The translations under genes were made by a program, and so were the position numbers. From Achromobacter xylosoxidans (lineage in GTDB: Bacteria > Pseudomonadota > Gammaproteobacteria > Burkholderiales > Burkholderiaceae_B): 64,000 nt of DNA. Numbering within the stretch: the first letter of the stretch is position 1; each line of letters opens with the position of its first letter. A model generated the notes under the pieces. The model did not search any database, was not told the origin of the DNA, and was given only the letters and a program-made list of their open reading frames with translations. The stretch covers positions 2,170,001 to 2,234,000 of the forward strand of contig NZ_LN831029.1 of NCBI RefSeq assembly GCF_001457475.1, given 5' to 3'. This document shows, in pieces, positions 9,996-18,986 of the stretch.

Positions 9996-11063
9996 ATGAG
10001 CCGTTTCTGGAGTCCCGTGGTCGGGACGCTCAGTCCGTATGTGCCGGGCGAGCAGCCCAAGCTTCAGAACCTGGTCAAGCTGAACACCAACGAGCACCCC
10101 TACGGGCCGTCGCCCAAGGTGCTCGAGGCGATCCGCGCGGCGTGCGACGACACGCTCAAGCTCTATCCCGATCCGTCGTCCGACCGACTGCGCCAGGCGG
10201 TGGCCAAGGCGGTGGGCGTGGCGCCGACGCGCGTGTTCGTGGGCAACGGTTCCGACGAAGTGCTGGCGCACGCCTTTCTGGCGCTGCTCAAGCATGAACG
10301 CCCGCTGCGCTTTCCGGACATCACCTACAGCTTCTATCCGGTCTATTGCGGCCTGTACGGCATCGACTACGAGACCCTGCCGCTGACCGACGATTTCCGC
10401 ATCGACGTCGAAGACTACCTGCCGGGCCGCCGCGGCCAGGCCGGCGCCATCATCTTCCCCAATCCCAATGCGCCCACCGGCCGCGCGTTGAGCGTGGCCG
10501 AGATCGAGCGCGTGGTGGCCGGCAATCCGGACACCGTGGTGGTGGTGGACGAGGCCTATGTCGATTTCGGCGCCGAATCGGTGATTCCGCTGACCGAACG
10601 CTACGACAATCTGCTGGTCATCCAGACGCTGTCCAAGTCGCGTTCGCTGGCGGGCCTGCGGGTCGGTTTCGCGGTGGGCAGCCCGGAACTCATCGATGGC
10701 CTGGAGCGGGTCAAGAACAGCTTCAACTCCTATCCCGTGGATCGGCTGGCCTCGGCCGGCGCGGTCGCGGCGCTCGAGGATGTCGAGTATTTCGAGCAGA
10801 CCCGCCAGGCGGTGATCCAGACCCGCGGGCGGATGACGGCGGGCCTGCAGGCGCTGGGCTTCGAGGTGCTGCCGTCCAGCGCCAACTTCGTGTTCGCCCG
10901 GCATGCGTCGCGCGACGCCGCCGAGCTGGCGGCCGGCCTGCGCGAACGCAGCATCATCGTGCGGCATTTCCGCCTGCCGCGCATCGACCAGTTTCTGCGT
11001 ATTACGGTGGGAACCGACGCCCAGTGCGAGTTGCTGCTGAAGGCGCTGGCCGAGGTCGTCTGA
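9996..11063 (+). CDS. hisC: Histidinol-phosphate aminotransferase
   Basis: PLP-dependent class I/II aminotransferase of histidine biosynthesis (imidazole acetol phosphate to histidinol phosphate). The 355-residue protein contains the PLP lysine in [16 protein letters not shown], the cofactor-site PNAPTGR motif, and [11 protein letters not shown]. It is outside a histidine operon, beside der and hfq, a placement typical of the second HisC in Bordetella-type genomes. Related aromatic or cobalamin-pathway aminotransferases look similar, so substrate specificity is less certain than the fold. Confidence 0.9.
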   Translation: MSRFWSPVVGTLSPYVPGEQPKLQNLVKLNTNEHPYGPSPKVLEAIRAACDDTLKLYPDPSSDRLRQAVAKAVGVAPTRVFVGNGSDEVLAHAFLALLKHERPLRFPDITYSFYPVYCGLYGIDYETLPLTDDFRIDVEDYLPGRRGQAGAIIFPNPNAPTGRALSVAEIERVVAGNPDTVVVVDEAYVDFGAESVIPLTERYDNLLVIQTLSKSRSLAGLRVGFAVGSPELIDGLERVKNSFNSYPVDRLASAGAVAALEDVEYFEQTRQAVIQTRGRMTAGLQALGFEVLPSSANFVFARHASRDAAELAAGLRERSIIVRHFRLPRIDQFLRITVGTDAQCELLLKALAEVV

Positions 11064-11224
11064 ACCCCGGCTGAAGGGCCTTTCCGGCGGAAAACTCTGG
11101 TGTCATCTTTTGCATCCGACACAAGTAGCACGGGCCGGGAAAACCCTGTAGAGTACATGTTTCGGCGTGCCCCACCTGTAAAAAGCGCGTCATCACCCAA
11201 TAACAAACAAATGGAGCCTGGCCA

Positions 11225-11461
11225 ATGAGCAATAAAGGGCAAACTCTGCAAGATCCGTTCCTGAACACGCTGCGCAAGGATCATGTGCCGGTGTCGATCT
11301 ACCTGGTGAACGGTATCAAGCTTCAAGGGCAAATCGAATCCTTCGACCAATACGTGGTGCTGCTGCGTAACACGGTCACGCAAATGGTCTACAAGCACGC
11401 CATTTCCACCGTCGTTCCCGCCCGCGCCGTGAATTTCCAGGTGGAAGTCCCTGCTGAGTAA
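11225..11461 (+). CDS. hfq: RNA chaperone Hfq
   Basis: Sm-like hexameric RNA-binding protein that pairs small RNAs with mRNAs. The 78-residue protein carries Sm1 ([21 protein letters not shown]) and Sm2 ([10 protein letters not shown]) with the family YKH triad. A GGAG Shine-Dalgarno element sits about 7 bases before ATG 11225. The 161-bp gap after hisC probably holds its own promoter, including the AT-richer stretch at 11190-11212. A terminator-like hairpin separates it from hflX, so hfq may be expressed above the hfl genes. Confidence 0.99.
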   Translation: MSNKGQTLQDPFLNTLRKDHVPVSIYLVNGIKLQGQIESFDQYVVLLRNTVTQMVYKHAISTVVPARAVNFQVEVPAE

Positions 11462-11486
11462 TCTCGCTCCCGCAGTACCTTTTATT

Positions 11487-11520
11487 GCCCGCCGGACGGT
11501 CGACGTCGGCGGGCATTTTC
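11487..11520 (+). terminator. Terminator or attenuator between hfq and hflX
   Basis: GCCCGCCG (11487-11494) pairs with CGGCGGGC (11507-11514) and is followed by ATTTTC. The U tract is weak, so partial readthrough into hflX is plausible, as expected for the conserved hfq-hflX arrangement. Confidence 0.55.
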
Positions 11521-11545
11521 GCTTTGGCTCCAAAATGGTGCATGT

Positions 11546-12652
11546 ATGCGCGCACTGATCATCAGCGTGGATCTGGGTGATCCCGACTTCACGGCCCACG
11601 CCGAGGAATTCGCCATGCTGGCCAAGGGCGCCGGCGCGGAAATCGTCGGCACGCTCACGGCCCGCCGCGACCGTCCCGACGCCAAGTTCTTCATCGGTTC
11701 CGGCAAGGCCGACGAAGGCGTGGGCATGGCCCAGGCGCTGTTGGCCGACATCGTGCTGTTCGACCAGCCCTTGTCGCCCGCCCAGCAGCGCAACCTGGAA
11801 CGGGTATTCAACCTGCGCGTGGTGGACCGCGTGGCGTTGATCCTGGATATCTTCGCGCTGCGCGCCAAGAGCCACGAAGGCAAGCTGCAGGTCGAACTGG
11901 CCCAGTTGCAGCACCTGGCCACGCGCCTGACCCGCATGTGGAGCCACCTGGAACGGCAGCGCGGCGGCATCGGCATGCGCGGCCCTGGTGAATCCCAGCT
12001 TGAAATGGACCGCCGCATGATCGGCGCCAAGGTCAAGACGCTGCGCGAACGCCTCGATCGCGTCGAGCGCCAGCGCGTCACGCAGCGGCGCGCGCGGGCC
12101 CGCGGCGGTGCCTTGTCGGTGTCGCTGGTGGGGTACACCAACGCCGGCAAGTCGACATTGTTCAATGCCTTGACCCGGGCCGATACCTACGCCGCCGACC
12201 AGTTGTTCGCCACGCTGGACACGACCACCCGTCGCATCTGGATCGAAGGGGCGGGCAACGTGGTGGTATCGGACACCGTGGGTTTCATCCGCGACCTCCC
12301 GCATGACCTGATCGCGGCGTTCCGCGCCACCCTGGAAGAGACCGTGCACGCGGATCTGCTGCTGCACGTGGTCGACGCCGCCAGTCCGCAGCGCGATGAA
12401 CAGATCTTCGAGGTCAACAAGGTCCTGGCCGAAATCGGCGCTGCCGCGATTCCCACCATTCTGGTATACAACAAGATCGACCGCGCTGGCCTGGAACCCC
12501 GGGCGGAGCGTGATGCCCATGGTACGATTGCGCGAGTATTTGTAAGCGCCACCGAGCGCGCCGGTTTGGACGCGTTGCGCGGGGCAATTGCGGAGACCGG
12601 ACAGATTGTGGGAAACAATGCCTCGAATTATCAAACTCTTCAATCTGAATGA
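11546..12652 (+). CDS. hflX: GTPase HflX
   Basis: Ribosome-associated GTPase that splits stalled or heat-damaged 70S particles. The 368-residue protein has an N-terminal HflX domain with the glycine-rich GSGKADEG segment, a coiled linker, and a G domain with P-loop GYTNAGKST, G3 DTVGF and G4 NKID. The ATG at 11546 starts MRALIISVDLG. Its last 35 bases overlap the start of hflK, so the two are likely translationally coupled. Order hfq-hflX-hflK-hflC matches E. coli. Confidence 0.97.
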   Translation: MRALIISVDLGDPDFTAHAEEFAMLAKGAGAEIVGTLTARRDRPDAKFFIGSGKADEGVGMAQALLADIVLFDQPLSPAQQRNLERVFNLRVVDRVALILDIFALRAKSHEGKLQVELAQLQHLATRLTRMWSHLERQRGGIGMRGPGESQLEMDRRMIGAKVKTLRERLDRVERQRVTQRRARARGGALSVSLVGYTNAGKSTLFNALTRADTYAADQLFATLDTTTRRIWIEGAGNVVVSDTVGFIRDLPHDLIAAFRATLEETVHADLLLHVVDAASPQRDEQIFEVNKVLAEIGAAAIPTILVYNKIDRAGLEPRAERDAHGTIARVFVSATERAGLDALRGAIAETGQIVGNNASNYQTLQSE

Positions 12653-13922
12653 CCCCGGCTGGGGTCGTGGAAACAATAATGGCTCCGAGCCGCCGCCCAA
12701 GCGGCCCCAAGGCAACGGAGACGGTCCGCCCGACCTCGACGAGGTCTGGCGCGATTTCAATAATCGCATCGGATCGTTGTTCGGCCGCAAGGGCGGGGGC
12801 GGTAACAATCGCCCTGGCGGCAATCGCGGCGGCATGACGCCGCCGTCACCGCGGGGTGCGCGCATCGGGCTGGGGGTGATCGCCCTGGTCGCGGTCGGCA
12901 TCTGGGCGGCCAGCGGTTTCTACATCGTGCAGGAAGGCCAGGTCGCCGTCGTCACGCAGTTCGGCAAATACAAGAGCACTTCGCAAGCCGGCTTCCAGTG
13001 GCGCCTGCCTTACCCCATCCAGAGCCATGAAATGGTCAACGTGTCGCAACTGCGCACGTTCGAGGTCGGTTTCCGTGGCGGCGCCCGCAACAAGGTGCTG
13101 CCCGAGGCGCTGATGCTCACGACGGACGAGAACATCGTCGACATGCAGTTCGTCGTGCAGTACCGCCTGCGTGCCGATGGCGCGCCCGACTACCTCTTCA
13201 TGACGCGCGACCCGGACGATTCCGTGCGCCAGGCGTCTGAAACCGCCATGCGCGAAGTGGTCGGCAAGCAGTCCATGGACTTCGTGCTGTACGAAGGCCG
13301 GACCACGGTCGCCAGCCAGGTCCAGGCGCTGATGCAGCAGATCCTCGACCGCTACCAGACCGGCGTGCAGGTCAGCACGGTCGCCATCCAGAACGTGCAG
13401 CCGCCCGAACAGGTGCAGGCCGCGTTCGACGACGCCGTCAAGGCCGGCCAGGACCGCGAACGCCAGATCAACGAAGGCCAGGCCTATGCCAACCAGGTCG
13501 TGCCGCTGGCCAGCGGCCAGGCTTCGCGCATGATGGAGCAGGCCGAAGGCTACCGCGCCAAGGTGACGGGCGATGCGCAGGGTAATACCGCGCGCTTCAC
13601 CAGCATCCTGGCCGAATACGAGAAGGCGCCGCAGGTCATGCGCCAGCGCATGTACCTCGAAAGCATGCAGGAGATCTTCACCCGCGCCAGCAAGGTCATG
13701 GTCGACACCAAGAGCAACAACAACATGTTGTACCTGCCCCTGGACAAGATCATGCATCTGGCCGCGCAGGACGCCAGCAAGTCCGCGGCCGGCAGCGCCG
13801 GTTCGTCGACCCTGATCAATCCGCCCGCCCAGCCGCCGCTCCGCGGCAACGTGGCGCCGGTTCCGCAACCCTCCGGCAGCAGCAATAGCAACGCGCTGCC
13901 CCGCGACCGCCAGTCGCGCTAA
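12618..13922 (+). CDS. hflK: FtsH modulator HflK (membrane SPFH/prohibitin-type)
   Basis: With HflC it forms a membrane complex around the FtsH protease and modulates its activity. The 434-residue form starting MPRIIKLFNLNDPGWG (ATG 12618) has a Gly/Asn/Pro-rich cytoplasmic N terminus to about residue 75, a transmembrane helix near 78-98, and an SPFH/Band-7 domain beginning YIVQEGQVAVVTQFGKY. The C-terminal tail is Ser/Asn/Pro-rich. The upstream in-frame start at 12588 is rejected because it adds unconserved residues. hflC follows 18 bp downstream. Confidence 0.96.
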   Translation: MPRIIKLFNLNDPGWGRGNNNGSEPPPKRPQGNGDGPPDLDEVWRDFNNRIGSLFGRKGGGGNNRPGGNRGGMTPPSPRGARIGLGVIALVAVGIWAASGFYIVQEGQVAVVTQFGKYKSTSQAGFQWRLPYPIQSHEMVNVSQLRTFEVGFRGGARNKVLPEALMLTTDENIVDMQFVVQYRLRADGAPDYLFMTRDPDDSVRQASETAMREVVGKQSMDFVLYEGRTTVASQVQALMQQILDRYQTGVQVSTVAIQNVQPPEQVQAAFDDAVKAGQDRERQINEGQAYANQVVPLASGQASRMMEQAEGYRAKVTGDAQGNTARFTSILAEYEKAPQVMRQRMYLESMQEIFTRASKVMVDTKSNNNMLYLPLDKIMHLAAQDASKSAAGSAGSSTLINPPAQPPLRGNVAPVPQPSGSSNSNALPRDRQSR

Positions 13923-13940
13923 CCCGGAGGATTTCTGATC

Positions 13941-14843
13941 ATGCAACGTCTTATGCCCATCCTGGTCGGCCTGCTCATCGTGCTGGCCGCCCTTTCTTCC
14001 TGCGTGTTCGTGGTGCGCGAGCGCGACTACGCCCTGGTGTTCTCGCTGGGTGAAGTGCGCAAGGTCATCAGCGAGCCCGGCCTGTACTTCAAGGCGCCGC
14101 CGCCGTTCCAGAACGTGGTGACGCTGGACAAGCGCATCCTGACCATCGAAACCAACGAAGCCGAGCGCATCCAGACTTCCGAAAAGAAGAACCTGCTGAT
14201 CGACTCGTACGTCAAGTGGCGCATCGCGGATCCCCGCCTGTACTACGTGACCTTCGGCGGCAACGAACGCGCCGCGCAGGAACGCCTGCAAGCGCAGATC
14301 CGCGACGCGCTCAACGCATCGGTCAACGTGCGCACGGTGCGCGACGTGGTCTCGACCGAACGCGACAAGATCATGGCCGAGATCCTCACTAACGTGGCCA
14401 AGCGCGCCGAGCCGTTGGGCGTGCAGATCGTCGATGTGCGCCTGCGCCGCATCGAATTCGCGCCCGAGATTTCGGAATCGGTGTACCGCCGCATGGAAGC
14501 CGAACGTACCCGCGTCGCCAACGAGCTGCGCTCGATCGGCGCCGCCGAGGGCGAGAAGATCCGCGCCGAAGCCGACCGCCAGCGCGAAGTGATCGTGGCC
14601 CAGGCCTACGCCAAGGCCCAGACGATCATGGGCGAGGGCGATGCCGCGGCCGCCGCGATCTATTCGCAGGCCTACGGCAAGAACCCGCAGTTCTATACGT
14701 ACTACAAGAGCCTGGAAGCCTACCGTGCCTCGTTCTCGAAGCCGGGCGACGTGCTGGTGGTCGACCCCAGCTCCAGCTTCTTCCAGTTCATGAAGGACCC
14801 CACCGGACAGGCGCTGGCTCCGGTAACCGTGCCCGCCAAATAA
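13941..14843 (+). CDS. hflC: FtsH modulator HflC
   Basis: Partner of HflK in the FtsH-modulating complex. The 300-residue protein has an N-terminal signal-anchor (about residues 4-26) and an SPFH domain starting VRERDYALVFSLGEV, with conserved RRIEFAPEISESVYRRM and the helical AEGEKIRAEAD region. A strong Shine-Dalgarno sequence (GGAGG) precedes ATG 13941. It is followed 27 bp after the stop by a strong terminator that ends the hfl unit. Confidence 0.97.
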   Translation: MQRLMPILVGLLIVLAALSSCVFVVRERDYALVFSLGEVRKVISEPGLYFKAPPPFQNVVTLDKRILTIETNEAERIQTSEKKNLLIDSYVKWRIADPRLYYVTFGGNERAAQERLQAQIRDALNASVNVRTVRDVVSTERDKIMAEILTNVAKRAEPLGVQIVDVRLRRIEFAPEISESVYRRMEAERTRVANELRSIGAAEGEKIRAEADRQREVIVAQAYAKAQTIMGEGDAAAAAIYSQAYGKNPQFYTYYKSLEAYRASFSKPGDVLVVDPSSSFFQFMKDPTGQALAPVTVPAK

Positions 14844-14870
14844 GGCCAGCGGCGCTCGCGCCAGCCCCAG

Positions 14871-14898
14871 GCCCCTTGGTTTTCCAAGGGGCTTTTTT
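14871..14898 (+). terminator. Rho-independent terminator of the hfl operon
   Basis: Perfect 9-bp stem GCCCCTTGG (14871-14879) and CCAAGGGGC (14884-14892) with a TTTT loop, followed by TTTTTT. Very clear. Confidence 0.92.
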
Positions 14899-14981
14899 CC
14901 GTCGGCGCGATGGGCGGGAGGGCAATCGGGGACGGTTACACGGTGGGGGATGGTCCGGCTGGCGCTGCTGGCTGAACCATG

Positions 14982-15051
14982 TACAATACCGCGTAAGCTA
15001 GAAAACATTCCGCAGCGGCTGAGCGGGCTTACGCCCCCTCAGCCGCTTTTT
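14982..15051 (+). promoter_or_regulatory. Candidate promoter followed by a terminator hairpin ahead of hisZ
   Basis: A TACAAT box (14982-14987, weak -35) is followed within 30 bases by a strong hairpin, AGCGGCTGAG (15014-15023) with CTCAGCCGCT (15038-15047), and a T-rich tract. This second terminator lies only 115 bases after the hflC terminator and before the hisZ start at 15101. RNA started at the candidate promoter would end after about 58 nt unless read through, which suggests an attenuator or a short RNA. No leader peptide was recognised. Confidence 0.5.
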
Positions 15052-15100
15052 CGTTTGGGCGACGCCCACGCATCTCTAGGCGTTATTCAGGTAAACATTC

Positions 15101-16258
15101 ATGGGTAACTGGTTGCTGCCCGAGAGCCTTGCCGACGTACTTCCGGCAGAGGCCCGGCGCATCGAGGAATTGCGCCGCGAACTTCTCGATCTGTACCGTA
15201 CTTACGGCTTCGAGCTAGTCGCGCCGCCCCTGGTCGAGTACATCGATTCATTGCTGTCCGGCACCGGCAGCGATCTGGATCTGCGTACCTGCAAGCTGGT
15301 CGACCAGCTGTCGGGCCGCACGCTGGGCGTACGCGCCGACATGACTCCCCAGGTCACGCGCATCGACGCGCACTTGTTGAACCGCGCCGGCGTGACCCGC
15401 CTGTGCTACTGCGGCAACGTGCTGCACGCCCGCCCGGCGGACCTGCTGTCCAGCCGCGAGCTGCTGCAGATCGGCGCCGAGATCTACGGCCATGCGGGCT
15501 TCGAGGCCGACCTCGAAATCGTCCAGCTGGTGCTGGAAACCGTGGCCATTGCCGGTGTGCGCAATCCGCGCCTGGTGTTGTGCCATCCGGGCGTGCTGCG
15601 CGCCATCGTCGAATCCGATCCGGCCGCCGCCGCGGTGTCGCAGGACGTCATCCGGCTGATGCGCGAAAAAGACGTGCCGGGCCTGACCGAATTGGCCGCG
15701 CGCACCGCCGGCATGCGGGCCGAAACGCTCAAGGCGCTGCAACTGCTGCCCAAGCTCTATGGCGGACCCGAAGTGCTGAAGCGGGCCCGTCACGATTTGC
15801 CGCTGCTGCCCGGCGTCGTCGCGGCGCTGGATGCGCTGCAGGTGCTGGTGGATGGCATGGCCAATGTCGATGTGGGCGTCGACCTGGCCGACGTGGATGG
15901 CTACGGCTACCACTCCGGCATCAAGTTCGCGCTGTACGCCGAAGGCTGGCGCGATGCGCTGGTGCGCGGCGGCCGCTATGACGATGTCAGCCTGGCGTTC
16001 GGACGCGCGCGTCCAGCCACCGGCTTCAGTCTGGATTTACGCAAGCTGGCGGCGGGTTTGCCGCCGGCGGAACGGGCGCGTGCGGTTCGCGCGCCCTGGG
16101 GGCAAGCCCCCGCCCTGACCGAGGCGGTCCGCCGCCTGCGCCGGTCAGGGGAAATCGTCGTTCAGGTATTGCCCGGTCACGAGCAGGATCAGGACGAATT
16201 CGTTTGCGATCGCGAGCTGGCGCTGCAGGATGGCGCCTGGACGGTCAGAACGCTGTGA
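15101..16258 (+). CDS. hisZ: ATP phosphoribosyltransferase regulatory subunit HisZ
   Basis: HisRS-like protein without synthetase activity that pairs with short-form HisG to catalyse and regulate the first step of histidine synthesis. The 385-residue protein shows the class II fold ([48 protein letters not shown]). It lacks the long anticodon-binding domain of HisS. It lies just before purA, the hisZ-purA order common in proteobacteria with short HisG. The Shine-Dalgarno element is weak and the leader carries a terminator-like hairpin, so regulation by transcription readthrough is possible. Confidence 0.95.
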   Translation: MGNWLLPESLADVLPAEARRIEELRRELLDLYRTYGFELVAPPLVEYIDSLLSGTGSDLDLRTCKLVDQLSGRTLGVRADMTPQVTRIDAHLLNRAGVTRLCYCGNVLHARPADLLSSRELLQIGAEIYGHAGFEADLEIVQLVLETVAIAGVRNPRLVLCHPGVLRAIVESDPAAAAVSQDVIRLMREKDVPGLTELAARTAGMRAETLKALQLLPKLYGGPEVLKRARHDLPLLPGVVAALDALQVLVDGMANVDVGVDLADVDGYGYHSGIKFALYAEGWRDALVRGGRYDDVSLAFGRARPATGFSLDLRKLAAGLPPAERARAVRAPWGQAPALTEAVRRLRRSGEIVVQVLPGHEQDQDEFVCDRELALQDGAWTVRTL

Positions 16259-16262
16259 CTAA

Positions 16263-17630
<1,368 letters not shown>

Positions 17631-17650
17631 CATCGGGTTATCATTCGCAA

Positions 17651-17686
17651 GGCCGCCGCCGGTCTCCTACCGGCGGCGGCCTTTTC
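17651..17686 (+). terminator. Rho-independent terminator after purA
   Basis: GGCCGCCGCCGG (17651-17662) and CCGGCGGCGGCC (17670-17681) form a perfect 12-bp stem with a 7-base loop, followed by TTTTCGTATTTTC. Confidence 0.92.
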
Positions 17687-17713
17687 GTATTTTCACGCAG
17701 GAGATCCTTGCCT

Positions 17714-18256
17714 ATGAGCGCGCCAACCAGTGACGATAGCCATCTGTGGGTGACGTGGGACGACTACAACCGCTTGATCGAGCGCCTGGCCTTGCAGGTG
17801 CATCAGTCCGGTTGGGAGTTCGACAAGATTCTGTGCCTGGCGCGTGGTGGCATGCGCGTGGGCGACGTCATGTCCCGCATTTTTGATGTGCCGTTGGGCA
17901 TTCTGGCGACCAGCAGCTACCGCGAAGCTGCGGGCACCAAGCAGGGCGATATGGATATCGCGCAGTTCATCACCATTACGCGCGGCACGCTGTCCGGGCG
18001 GGTGTTGCTGGTGGACGACATGGTGGATACCGGCAAGACGTTCATGAAGGTGTACGACCACCTCAAGAGCCAGTTCGCCGACATCACCGAATTGCGCAGC
18101 GCCGTGCTGTGGTGGAAGGGGCATTCCCAGGCGCAGCCCGACTATTACGTCGACAAGCTGCCGACCAACCCCTGGATCCACCAGCCGTTCGAGGATTACG
18201 ACAGCCTGCGTCCGCACCAGCTGGAAGCCTGGATCCGCAAGGGTTCCAAGGGCTGA
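17714..18256 (+). CDS. Phosphoribosyltransferase (Gpt/xanthine-hypoxanthine type)
   Basis: Type I PRTase fold, 180 residues from ATG 17714 (a TTG at 17708 would add two residues). The PRPP-binding loop is VLLVDDMVDTGKTF, and the early ILCLARGGMRVGD is the PPi loop typical of purine PRTases. It probably salvages a purine base (guanine, xanthine or hypoxanthine) to its nucleotide, which fits its place beside purA; the exact base is not readable. AGGAG lies about 10 bases before the ATG. It is separated from purA by a terminator, so it likely has its own promoter. Confidence 0.85.
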   Translation: MSAPTSDDSHLWVTWDDYNRLIERLALQVHQSGWEFDKILCLARGGMRVGDVMSRIFDVPLGILATSSYREAAGTKQGDMDIAQFITITRGTLSGRVLLVDDMVDTGKTFMKVYDHLKSQFADITELRSAVLWWKGHSQAQPDYYVDKLPTNPWIHQPFEDYDSLRPHQLEAWIRKGSKG

Positions 18257-18740
18257 AGCCATACGGGGACGGATGGTCTGGCAATCCTGGCCGTCGATGC
18301 GCGGCATGATGGTGCGAGGGCAGGGCGCCAGACTGTTCCCCCGGTAGTCAAAATAGCCATGACCATGCTAGAATCGCTGGTTATCGCTAAACCGAACTTG
18401 GCTTGTTACTCTTTAGGTAGTCTTTGGGTAACGCAACCGGCCCTGGAGACTCTTGCCAGTCAGCAGCCAGCCGGCCCTAGAGCCAGCCGATTTTAGGACT
18501 TTAGCGCTGCAAGGCTCTTGGCGCTGGCGCCTGGAAGCAAGGAGTTCAGCGGGCAGGGAATCCTGTGCGCGGGGCTCTTGAACTCTTGGTCCGGACAGCA
18601 TGCGCGATTACTATTGTCGCGTGCGTAGTCTGCGGCCTGAGCTTACAGGCGGTTCGCCGTCCGGAACCACGTGGCGTTGCTGGTAAGCAAGCCAGGTTTG
18701 TCATCAACTTTTGTTACCCTACAAGCAGGCCAATCACTTT
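18257..18740 (+). promoter_or_regulatory. Long leader upstream of rpsU-dnaG-rpoD
   Basis: 484 bp with no supported gene. An extended -10 box TGCTAGAAT (18366-18374) with a partial -35 (TAGTCA, 18345-18350, 18-bp spacing) would start an RNA near 18381 and leave about 360 untranslated nt before rpsU. The stretch is rich in short repeats (CCGGCCCTGGAG and CCGGCCCTAGAG; several copies of CTCTTG). I do not recognise an RNA family. A short open frame overlapping the 3' end is not convincing. Confidence 0.45.
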
Positions 18741-18953
18741 ATGCCTATCGTTCGACTGAAGGAAAACGAACCGTTTGAAGCCGCTCTGCGCCGCTTCAAG
18801 CGCACCATCGAAAAGACCGGTTTGCTCACCGAACTGCGTTCGCGCGAGTTCTATGAGAAGCCCACGGCCGAGCGCAAGCGCAAGCACGCCGCCGCTGTGA
18901 AGCGCCACTACAAGCGCATCCGTAGCCAGCAACTGCCCCCGCGCCTGTATTGA
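18741..18953 (+). CDS. rpsU: 30S ribosomal protein S21
   Basis: Small-subunit protein, 70 residues, starting [21 protein letters not shown] and ending in a basic tail ([20 protein letters not shown]). It matches betaproteobacterial S21 throughout. The ATG at 18741 has only a distant GCAGG as Shine-Dalgarno candidate. First gene of the macromolecular synthesis operon; dnaG begins 19 bp after its stop. Confidence 0.98.
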   Translation: MPIVRLKENEPFEAALRRFKRTIEKTGLLTELRSREFYEKPTAERKRKHAAAVKRHYKRIRSQQLPPRLY

Positions 18954-18958
18954 TTTCT

Positions 18959-18986
18959 GATTCCAGAATCTATTGATTCCAGAATC
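18959..18986 (+). repeat. Direct repeat/hairpin covering the dnaG start
   Basis: GATTCCAGAATC occurs at 18959-18970 and again at 18975-18986, separated by TATT. Because each copy is almost its own reverse complement, the two can pair as a 5 bp + 2 mismatch + 5 bp hairpin. Its loop and adjoining base contain the TTG start of dnaG (18973-18975). Confidence 0.7.

Noticed and set aside
11210..11227. Five-codon minigene (ATG GAG CCT GGC CAA TGA) overlapping the hfq start
   Set aside because: It has no ribosome-binding site of its own; its GGAG is the hfq Shine-Dalgarno, so the overlap is probably chance.
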